DNA from: Triticum aestivum
Lineage: Eukaryota > Streptophyta > Magnoliopsida > Poales > Poaceae
Direction of reading: 5' to 3'
Assembly: GCF_018294505.1 (NCBI RefSeq)
Contig: NC_057809.1
Location: forward strand, 414,570,104 to 414,634,103
DNA length: 64,000 nt
Shown here: positions 55,792-64,000 of the stretch, piece after piece
How the letters are laid out: each line of letters opens with the position of its first letter
Position numbering within the stretch: the stretch's first letter is position 1
Program-made: the position numbers and the translations under genes
Notes under the pieces: generated by a model
Databases searched by the model: none
Seen by the model: only the letters and a program-made list of their open reading frames with translations
What the model was told of the DNA's origin: nothing

Positions 55792-57033
55792 AGGTCTATG
55801 CGTAGATGTTTTATGCATGAGTAGAACACAAAGAGTTTTGGGCGATAATAGTCATACTGCTTACCAGCAATGTCTTACTTTGATTCGGCGGTATTGTTGG
55901 ATGAAGCGGCCCAGGCCGACATTACATGACCGCGTTCATGAGACTGGTTCTACCAACGTGCTTCGCACATAGGTGGCTAGTGGGTGTCTGTTTCTCCAGC
56001 TTTAGTTGAATCGAGTTTGACTACACCCGGTCCTTGTTGAAGGTTAAAACAACACACTAGACGAAAAATCATTGTGGTTTTGATGCGTAGGTAAGAACGG
56101 TTCTTGCTAGAAGCCCGTAGCAGCCACGTAAAACTTGCAACAACAAAGTAGAGGATGTCTAACTTGTTTTTGCAGGGCATGTTGTGATGTGATATGGTCA
56201 AGACGTGACGATATATAAATTGTTGTATGAGATGATCATGTTTTGTAAAAGTTATCGACAACTGGCAGGAGCCATATGGTTGTCGCTTTATTGTATGAAA
56301 TGCAATCGCCATGCAATTGCTTTACATTATCACTAAGCGGCAACGATAGTCGTAGAAGCAATAGTTGGCGAGATGACAACGATGCTACGATGGAGATCAA
56401 GGTGTCTAGCCGGTGATGATGGTGATCATGACGGTGCTTTGGAGATGGAGATCAAAGGCACAAGATGATGATGGCCATATCATATCACTTATTTTGATTA
56501 CATGTGATGTTTATCATTTATGCATCTTATTTTGCATAATACGATGGTATCACTATAAGATGATCTCTCACTAAATTTAAAGGTATAAGTGTTCTCCCTG
56601 AGTATGCACCATTGCTACAGTTCGTTGTGCCGAGACACCACATGATGATCGGGTGTGATAAGCTCTACGTTCACATACAACGGGTGCAATCCAGTTTTGC
56701 ACATGCAGAATACTCGGGTTAAACTTGATGAGCCTAGCATATGCAGATATGGCCTCGGAACACTGATACCGAAAGGTCGAGCGTGAATCATATAGTAGAT
56801 ATGATCAACACAGTGATGTTCACAATTGAAAACTACTCCATCTCACGTGATGATCGGACATGGTTTAGTTGATATTGATCACATGATCATTTAAATGAAT
56901 AGAGAGATGTCTACGTAAGTGTGAGTTCTTAAGTAATATGATTAATTGAACTTTAATTTATCATGAACTTAGTACCTGATAGTATTTTGCATGTCTATGT
57001 TGTTGTAGATAAATAGCCCGTGCTACTGTTCCT
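55792..57033. other. Copia untranslated leader
   Basis: 1.2 kb without a sustained frame, between PBS and gag. Long structured leaders are normal in BARE1/Angela-type elements. Confidence 0.7.
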
Positions 57034-57963
57034 TTGAATTTTAATGCGTTCATAGAGAAAGCAAAGTTGAAAGATGATGGTAGAAACTACACAGACTGGG
57101 TCCGTAACTTGAGGATTATCCTCATTGCTGCACAGAAGAATTACGTCCTAGAAGCACCGCTAGGTGCAAAGCCCGCCGCAGGAGCAACACCAGATGTTAT
57201 GAATGTCTGGCAGAGCAAAGCTGATGAGTACTCGATAGTTCAGTGTGCCATGCTTTACGGCTTAGAATTGGGACTTCAACGACTTTTTGAACGTCATGGA
57301 GCATATGAGATGTTCCAGGAGTTGAAGTTAATATTTCAAGCAAATGCCCGAATTGATAGATATGAAGTCTCCAATAAGTTCTATAGCCGCAAGATGGAGC
57401 AGAATAGTTCTGTCAGTGAACATATACTCAGAATGTCTGGGTACCACAATCACCTGACTCAACTGGGAGTTAATCTTCCTAATGATAGTGTCAATGATAG
57501 AGTTCTTCAATCATTGCCACCAAGTTACAAAAGCTTCATGATGAACTATAATATTCAAGGGATGGATAAGACAATTTCCGAGCTCTTCCCAATGCTAAAG
57601 GCGGCGGAGGTAGAAATCAAGAAGGAGCATCAAGTGTTGATGGTCAACAAGACCAGTAGTTTCAAGAAGAAGGGCAAAGGGAAGAAGGGGAACTTCAAGA
57701 AGAACTGCAAGCAAGTTGCTGCTCAAGTGAAGAAACCCAAGTCTGGACCTAAGCCTGAGACTGAGTGCTTCTACTTCAAGGGACTGGTCACTGAAAGCAG
57801 AACCGCCCCAAGTATTTGGCGGATAAGAAGGATGGCAAAGTGGAAGGTATATTTGATATACATGTTATTGATGTGTACCTTACTAATGCTCGTAGTAGCA
57901 CCTGGGTATTTGATTCTGGTTCTGTTTCTCATATTGCAACTCAAAACAGGGGCTATGGATTAA
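57034..57963 (+). pseudogene. Copia Gag
   Basis: Open from about 57034 but without an ATG at the expected start, which reads TTG. The gag core is clear: NYTDWVRNLRIILIAAQKNY, MLYGLELGLQRLFERHGAYE, FYSRKMEQNSSVSEHILRMS and VLQSLPPSYKSFMMNYNIQG, then EIKKEHQVLMVNKTSSFKKK. The zinc knuckle starts as CFYFKG, so the second Cys of CFYCKG is lost. A frameshift right there (about 57785) sends the frame to a false end at 57961-57963. The true continuation (KYLADKKDGKVEG) is in another frame. Not functional. Confidence 0.85.
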
Positions 57964-58431
57964 ACGAAGATTGGCTAAGGACGAGTTGACGATGCACGTG
58001 GGAAATGGTTCCAAAGTCGATGTGATCGCCATCGCCACGCTACCTCTACAGCTACCTTCGGGATTAGTATTAGACTAGAATAATTTTTATTTGGTGCTAG
58101 CGTTAAGCATGAACATTATATCTGGATCTTGTTTGATGCGAGATGGTTATTCATTTAAATCAGAGAATAATGGTTGTTCTATTTATATGAGTAATATCTT
58201 TTATGATCATGCGCCCTAGATCAGTGGTCTATTTTTATTGAATCTCGATAGTAGTGATACACATATTCATAGTATTGAAGCCAAAAGATATAAGTTTAAT
58301 AATGATAGTGCAACTTATTTGTGGCACTTCCATTTAGGTCATATTGGTGTAAAGTGCATGAAGAAACTCCATGCTGATGGGCTTTTGGAATCACTTGATG
58401 CTTGAGAACCATGCCTCATGGGCAAGATGAC
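57786..58431 (+). pseudogene. Copia protease and start of integrase
   Basis: In the shifted frame: KYLADKKDGKVEGIFDIHVI, then the protease motif WVFDSGSVSHIA (DSGS for DTGS), with stops after RTS. A later segment reads LSMNIISGSCLMRDGYSFKS and LWHFHLGHIGVKCMKKLHAD then GLLESL, which is the pre-integrase HHCC domain, ending CLMGKMT at 58431. The next element's LTR starts at 58432, so the integrase core is displaced beyond the window or lost. Confidence 0.8.
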
Positions 58432-58911
58432 TGTCGGTGTCAAAACCGGCGGATCTCGGGTAGGGGGTCCTGAACTGTGCGTCTAGGCCGGATGGTAACA
58501 GGAGATAGGGGACACTTTGTTTTACCCAGGTTCGGGCCCTCTCGATGGAGGTAAAACCCTACTCCTGCTTGATTAATATTGAAGATATGGGTAGTACAAG
58601 AGTAGATCTACCACGAGATCAAGGAGGCTAAACCCTAGAAGCTAGCCTATGGTATGATTGTGTATGGAGTTGATCCTCTACGGACTACAACCCTCCGGTT
58701 TATATAGACACCGGATAGGGTTAGGGTTACACAGAGTCGGTTACAATGGTAGGAGATCTTGAATATCGCATCGCCAAGCTTGCCTTCCACGCCAAGGAAA
58801 GTCCCATCCGGACACGGGACGAAGTCTTCAATCTTATATCTTCATAGTCCAGGAGTCCGGCTGAAGGTATAGTCCGGCTATCCGAACACCCCCTAATCCA
58901 GGACTCCCTCA
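58432..58911 (+). repeat. 5' LTR of the right-hand element
   Basis: 480 bp with TG...CA ends. The TATA-like TTTATATAGACACCGG is at about 58699-58714. It is followed by GTAGCCCCTGAACCAGG, the expected place of the PBS; I cannot assign the tRNA. Confidence 0.8.
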
Positions 58912-59468
58912 GTAGCCCCTGAACCAGGCTTCAAGGACGACGAGTCCGGCGCGCAAATTGTCTTCGGCATTGCAAGGCGGGTTCCTCCTCCAAGTCCTTC
59001 ATAGAAGATTGTAATCACCAAGAGTAGTGTCCGGCTCTGTAAAATAAGTTTCCACATATTGCCATAGAGAGAATAATATTAACACAAATCAAATCTGCTG
59101 ACGTATTCTGCAGTGCGCCATCACACTACAGCCAAGTCCTTTACTCGAATCGTTTTTACTTTTCCACCTCAGCATGTTTTGCGAGGCGGTTTCCTTGGCA
59201 CGTCTTGTCAAAGCAGAGATCGTGTACCCTTTTTACGGGATTCTCATTAATACGGATGTGGGTAACCCAACCGCGCCATTTATCACGGCGCTCGGGAGGC
59301 AAGCGAGTTTTATTAGGCAAGTGGGGACGCATAACCGCATCCGCCTATATAAGGGGATAAGGATCCACCCTATTTACCTACGCCTTCTTCCTCCCTTGCC
59401 TACCCATCTCTCGCGCACCCGAGCTCCAGCGCCCAAGCCTACACTTCCCACCTCAACCTTTTCCAGCA
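58912..59468. other. Leader between LTR and gene
   Basis: No coding frame is convincing. It contains CTATATAAGGGG at about 59345, a possible internal TATA box 120 bp upstream of the gene's ATG, so the gene may have a promoter of its own in addition to the LTR. Confidence 0.45.
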
Positions 59469-62400
59469 ATGTCCAGAGCGGGAGGCAAATGGATGGTCTC
59501 CACCGTTACGGAGGACAAAATAAAGAAGCTAAGGAAGGCCGGGTATCTGTACAAGGACATCGCGCACCGGCTTCCCGAGAAGGGACAGCTTATCCCCACC
59601 CCAAGGCCCCATGAGAGGGTGGTATTTCTCCTCCACTTCCTCCGCGGACTGGGTTTTCCACTCCACCCATTTGTCCGGGGGCTCATGTTCTACTACGGCC
59701 TGGATTTCCACGATCTGGCTCCGAACTTCATTCTCAACATCTTGGCGTTTATCGTCGTGTGCGAGGACTTTCTCCGCGTCCGCCCCCATTTCGGCCTCTG
59801 GCTCAAGACTTTCAACATCAAGCCCAAGGTGGTGAGCGGCAGCCAGGCGGAGTGCGGAGGCGCCATGGCGGGCAAGATGGCCAACGCCCTATCGTTCGAT
59901 GGCTCTTTCGTGGAGACCCTAAAGGGATGGCAATCCGGGTGGTTTTATATCATCGAGCCACGCGATCCGGAATGGACCGCGGTCCCTGAGTTCTGATCCA
60001 GACCCCCCACGTGGCTTGTGTCCTGGAAAGAGACGGGCTTGTCGCGGGGCGACGAGAAAGAGGTGACCGGATTGCAAACATGCATCCGGTCCCTGGTGAA
60101 CAAGCCAATCCGGCTTGTCAACATAATCCAGGTTATGCTCGTCCGCCGGATCCTCCCGTGCCAACACTGGGATTTCAATCTGTGGGAGTTTGACTCGGCG
60201 CAGCATCAAACCCTCAGCAGGCTCTCGGACACAACGTACGAAGATGGCTGGAAGATGCTATTCAAGGGCGCCGAGGCTCCCGCATCCGCTTCCGAGGACC
60301 GCGGATACAGCTCACAGCGTCACGCTAGCAAGGTATGCTATCTACACCTGTTACAGGATGTTCAAGCTTTTTTCATAGTTTGACTCTATGCGGGATCTAA
60401 ACTCCCTTGCCTTTGACAGGCTTGGCGGGCGATGGCCAAACCGATTAACTGTCCGGCTCCACTGCCCGAAGACCCAGCCCCAGCTCTACTGGTGAAGCTG
60501 CTGACTCCGGCGCCTTATGTGGTGCCGGAGAAGAAGGCCAAGAAGAAGAAGACCACAGGGACTCAAAAGAGTACCCGTAATGTGGTGTTTGTTGGACTCA
60601 TCATCCGGCGAGTCCGAGACGCCCTCCTCCCATGAAAATGAGGAGGAGGAAGAAGAAACCTCTCCCCCTCCAGCGGGGGGAGGAAAGAAGAGGGAGGCCG
60701 CCCCAACTGGGGAGGCCGAGGGGTCCAGGAAGAGGAAGACCCCTCCGCCGGACTATTCCCCCGACGCCGAACAAGACGAAGAGGAGTGGCCGGACAGGGC
60801 CAAGCGTCCGGCGAAATCGTAAGTTCGGATATCAGAGTAACTCGTGATGTTCCTTTGTTTCACAACTTTACCTAATGTCGATGATACTTATGCAGTCCGC
60901 CCCGGGCCAAACTCAACGAGTCGTCGAGCGGCTCCATGGATTCATCGGACGTGAACTCCGTTCCGCCCGCTGTCTCCCCCCGCACTGCGGATGACGCCGA
61001 AGTGGCGTCGCGACAAGCTCCGGGGCAGGAGGAGGTGGTCCTGGAGGAGCCGCAAGGCAACCTCCCGGACCCAGGAGTAAAGGGGACAAGACCCCCCAGG
61101 GCTCCAAGTCCGGCTTAAGCCGGACACCGTGCCGGAATCTTCAACGATTCCGGACCGCGGTAGGCGAACTCCTTCCAAGAGGAGCAAGCCTTCTGAGCCG
61201 GCAACCTCCGTCCAACCAGAGGTGCCGGACAATCTGCTGGAGGTGCTTGAAGGCGCCTCCATCGACGAGGAGCACCGTACTATTATGAGTACGGTGATCC
61301 AGAAGGTCCAGTCCGCCAAGAGCGGGCTGAGTGAAGCTTGCGCTAGCCTCCTAACGGGCTTCGAGGCAAATGAAAATATGTAAAAATATTACCGCATAGA
61401 CAGTAGCCCCTGATGCTCTGTTTGGCGTTCGGAAAGAAAAGCCGAATAGAGGATCTATTAAATTTCGCAGGAGTCTAACAATAAAGAGTCAATATGCGTA
61501 TGTAGGCTTCGCTGCTGTCCACCGCCACACTGACTGCGGAGGTGGGTGTCCTGAAACAGGGACTCGAGCGGTCCGAGCAAGAGCTCGGCCTTGCCAAGCG
61601 GCAACTCGAGGAGAAAGAAGGTAAGAAATACCTTACAGAAATAAGTGCCTATAGAGAGGCGTGATTGCAAAAAATAACAGGATTGTACTGCTTATTGTAG
61701 GGGCCACGACTGAGGTGGCGACCCTCAAGCAGGTGCTGTCCGAGGCCGAAAAGAAAATGGTCGCGGAGCGCACCGAGCGAGAAAAACTTGGGGCTCAGGT
61801 TGGCGAGGTGCAGCAAGAGCTGCAAGCTCTCATGAGAAAACATGAGAGTTTGGAGCTTGAGTCAGAGACCCGAGCGTTCGAGCTCGCGGCGGCCCTTGAG
61901 ACTGCCAAGTCTGCCAAGGCCGAAGCCCAAAAGGCCCTCCGAGAGTTGGAGGATATGAAGAAGATAGCAGCGGGTAAGGCATTCTTTATGCAAAGCAGAA
62001 ATATAAAAGTAAACTACTTGTTACTTACCCGAATCCGGAGCTCTCCAGGGGCATTCGCAGATCTTCCCCGCAGCGTATCCGATGCCGCCGCATTCTACCG
62101 AGCTGAAGAGGGCAGCTCGATGGAGAAGGTGTTCTGGTCTCAGTATGCTGAGGCCGGACACCCTGTGCCCTTGAGCGACCAGCTGAAACAGCTGGTCGAA
62201 CTCCACAAGGCGGCCGAACAGGCCATGAAGGGCTTCATAGTTCGGCTGTGGCCCGGAGAGGCCCTGCCTGGGAGCTACTTCGGGCTGGTGCGGCGGCTGG
62301 TGGAGGCCTGTCCAAGGCTCGAGGTCCTCAAGCGCTCCGTCTGCATCGAAGGTGCCCGTAGGGCCCTTGCCCGTGTAAAGGTGCACTGGGGTAAGCTAGA

Positions 62401-62533
62401 CGGTGAGAAGCTTGTGAAGGACGGGCCGCCGCCGGGGAAGGAGCATCGCAAGCCCGAGAACTATTACAAGGATGTTCTTGCGGGTGCCTGCCTTGTGGCA
62501 GATGAATGTACCAAGGATGTAATTTTTGAATAA
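59469..62533 (+). pseudogene. Multi-exon transposon protein (PF04195-like N-terminus, coiled-coil C-terminus)
   Basis: Exon 1 (59469-60332) encodes a domain of the 'putative gypsy type transposon' family (Transposase_28-like): RVVFLLHFLRGLGFPLHPFV, MFYYGLDFHDLAPNFILNIL, AECGGAMAGKMANALSFDGS and GWQSGWFYIIEPRDPEW. TGA 59994-59996 interrupts it; it then continues in frame (IRLVNIIQVMLVRRILPCQH). Exon 2 (60420-60818; AG/GTAAGT) encodes a Lys-rich then Glu-rich linker (KKAKKKKTTG, HENEEEEEETS) with a frameshift near 60590. Exon 3 starts 60896 and shifts frame near 61110. Exon 4 (61506-61620) and exon 5 (from 61701) encode a coiled coil (VGVLKQGLERSEQELGLAKR, ATLKQVLSEAEKKM). The C-terminus (SVSDAAAFYRAEEGSS to VADECTKDVIFE) ends at TAA 62531-62533. 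The gene looks Gag-like in position, but its biochemical role is unknown to me. Exon limits are from splice motifs and frame continuity. Confidence 0.7.
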
Positions 62534-64000
62534 ACTCGCTCGTTTTTATCCTATGCGCTGAAAACTTGTTCATAGGCGCTTAAGCAATGCTTGTTGAATT
62601 TAAAATATTATTTTCTGTGCGGCCGTTTATCAAAAAATTGAGAGATGGCCAGTCGTCGGCTTCTGCCCCCATGCCACTAGTGCTGGGGTGTTCGGGGATA
62701 AACCTGAGCACTCTTTTTCCCATAGTTGGGTCCTTCGAGGGAGGCGCTCAGCACAGCGAACCAGGCAATCGGACTATAATGCTTGAACACTCTCACTTAG
62801 CCATAGAACTTTATAATTTTAAATTTCGGCGAAGCCCCTAGTTCGGAAGACCGAGTTCGGGGCGCTATCCACGCCTTGGCTGGGGTTATCCAGCTCCTCG
62901 CTCGAAGCGGCATAGGCCTTTAGGGACCCGAAAAACCTCTCGAACAGCGACCGGTCTCTCGCCTCATCATGACAGTCAGTTTTAGCTTTCTCCACTGAGG
63001 TGCTTAACCCAGCTCAACCGGGGCACAATCGCAGTGGTTCTCCTAGTGCTACCTTAGCCGATATAGCGGAACGTAAGGCACCAAAACATAGGAGCCGGGC
63101 AAACCCAACTATTGACCCAAATCATGATTCGGAGCCGATGCATATAGTGCTATAAGTTCGGGGTGCCGCACTTGTGAAAGTGTACGGACTTCTCACACCA
63201 TATTAAAGGGTACTGAAGCCCCTGGCGTACTTGTCGTACCATAGTGTACGGGTGCAACATGTCATTAATGAACATATATATGAAAAGAGTAATGCAAAAA
63301 ATAGACAAAAAGCTAAGCATTGTTTATAGAGAGGCTGTTTATCAAAGCCGAACGATACAAATAGTGGGATAAGCAAAAGATATTGGACTATTCAGTATGT
63401 CCTGACCAGGGAAAGCCCGCGGAATTTTATTTAAAATAGGTATACCGCTCGTAACAGAGACCACCTGGGAGTTCCATAATGCGGCATGGCTTGTCTGCCT
63501 CCATGGATCTTGCATCGTTTGTGCGGCAGTCGAATTGCCGAATAGGTCGTCCGAAGTATGGAGTCTTGAAAGTAAGAAAAGAAAAGAATCCGGCAGCCCC
63601 TGGTATGTTTTAAGCTGTATTTTGGGCGTGCCGTTATTGTGCCCCTTCCCCTGTGCCCATGGTATTTCAAGGGCATAGTTATGTACGCGAGGTACTGGTT
63701 TCGCTAGGTCGCGAAAGCTGGGGTTGGGGCCGCATTGCTACGCTTGCTCAGAGTGTGCCAGGCAGTCCTGCTGTAGGTTACTCCGGGCGCGCTTGGCAGT
63801 GTCTGGCTTTTTAATGGACAGACTGGGGAATTGCCTAAGAAGGCTACTTTGTACCTCCGCTGCGAGAGCCGCCGTATGCTCCTCCGTACGGAGGGAGCGT
63901 TCGGTGTTTCCGCTGACCGTGATTACTCCTCGAGGGCCTGGCATCTTGAGTTTGAGATATGCGTAATGCGGCACTGCATTGAATTTTGCGAATGCGGTTC
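62534..64000. other. Non-coding region to the end of the window
   Basis: No sustained coding frame. It contains typical downstream sequence of this element type (phrases such as GTAGCCCCTGAT-like TGAAGCCCCTGG at about 63213 and GGCAGCCCCTGG at about 63593, which resemble the PBS-adjacent GTAGCCCCTGAAC). Confidence 0.4.

Larger units (their letters stand above)
40678..58431 (+). mobile_element. Copia retrotransposon (BARE1/Angela/WIS-like), 3' part lost to another insertion
   Basis: The 5' LTR is in two pieces, 40678-41719 and 55092-55777 (about 1.73 kb once joined). They are followed by a primer-binding site, gag, a protease fragment and the start of integrase. The sequence GAAATATGCCCTAGAGGCAA near the LTR start is characteristic of the BARE1/Angela/WIS group. 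At 58431 the integrase region is interrupted by a different LTR element, so the rest of pol and the 3' LTR are outside the window. The 5 bp before the LTR are TGATA. Confidence 0.85.
58432..64000 (+). mobile_element. LTR element with a multi-exon 'putative gypsy type transposon' gene (3' end outside window)
   Basis: The LTR at 58432-58911 begins TGTCGGTGTCAAAACC and ends GACTCCCTCA, inserted in the Copia pre-integrase region (5' flank ATGAC). After a leader comes a gene at 59469-62533. No RT or integrase appears before the window ends; a Gypsy pol could lie further right, or the element could be non-autonomous. Confidence 0.75.

Overview
This window is plant nuclear DNA and almost certainly from a Triticeae grass (wheat, Aegilops, barley or rye). 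The evidence is its content: nested LTR retrotransposons with Triticeae-style LTRs (a BARE1/Angela/WIS-like Copia LTR, Athila-lineage Gypsy LTRs starting TGATACGTCTCC, and a Tekay/Del-like chromovirus with ~2.8-kb LTRs), CACTA-like DNA transposon material with long internal tandem repeats, and a Stowaway-like MITE. I see no intact host gene, tRNA or rRNA. All coding potential belongs to transposable elements (TEs) or to gene pieces sitting inside them, and nearly all of it carries stops or frameshifts. Family names are recognised from memory of such sequences; no database search was possible.

Layout. (1) 1-18357: the 3' part of a Tat-like Gypsy element (gag remnant, protease, truncated RT, RNase H, integrase, 3' LTR). 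It is split by a complete non-autonomous Athila-lineage element (2071-11535; target-site duplication TCGCC/TCACC) and by a solo LTR (13103-14913; perfect CGAGA duplication). Between its integrase and its 3' LTR, on the opposite strand, is an open frame of 280 codons with its own TATA box, an AT-hook-like motif and a B3-like domain. (2) 18358-26900: an old DNA-transposon-like region with minus-strand exons (Ptta/En/Spm-like transposase block, a coiled-coil exon, an array of 30-nt microexons) and a two-exon plus-strand fragment. (3) About 26.9-39.95 kb: a CACTA-like composite with subterminal repeats at both sides. It is interrupted by a solo chromovirus LTR and carries a decayed AP2-like gene, seven ~503-bp tandem repeats and a decayed F-box/LRR/FBD gene. 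(4) 39954-40677: a remnant whose single recognisable exon is a paralogue of one in region 2.

(5) 40678-58431: a Copia element. Its 5' LTR is split by a non-autonomous Gypsy element (41720-55086; perfect TTACC duplication), which is itself split by a 3'-truncated Tekay-like element (47023 to about 53.37 kb). (6) 58432-64000: a further LTR element inserted in the Copia integrase region. It has a 480-bp LTR and a multi-exon gene of the 'putative gypsy type transposon' kind followed by a coiled-coil tail; its 3' end lies beyond the window.

The relative order of insertions can be read directly: Tat-like Gypsy before the Athila-like element and the solo LTR; Copia before the TTACC Gypsy before the Tekay-like element; and Copia before the 58432 element. 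The features most worth following up are the antisense DNA-binding-type frame, the microexon array, and the CACTA-like composite with two captured regulatory-gene types.
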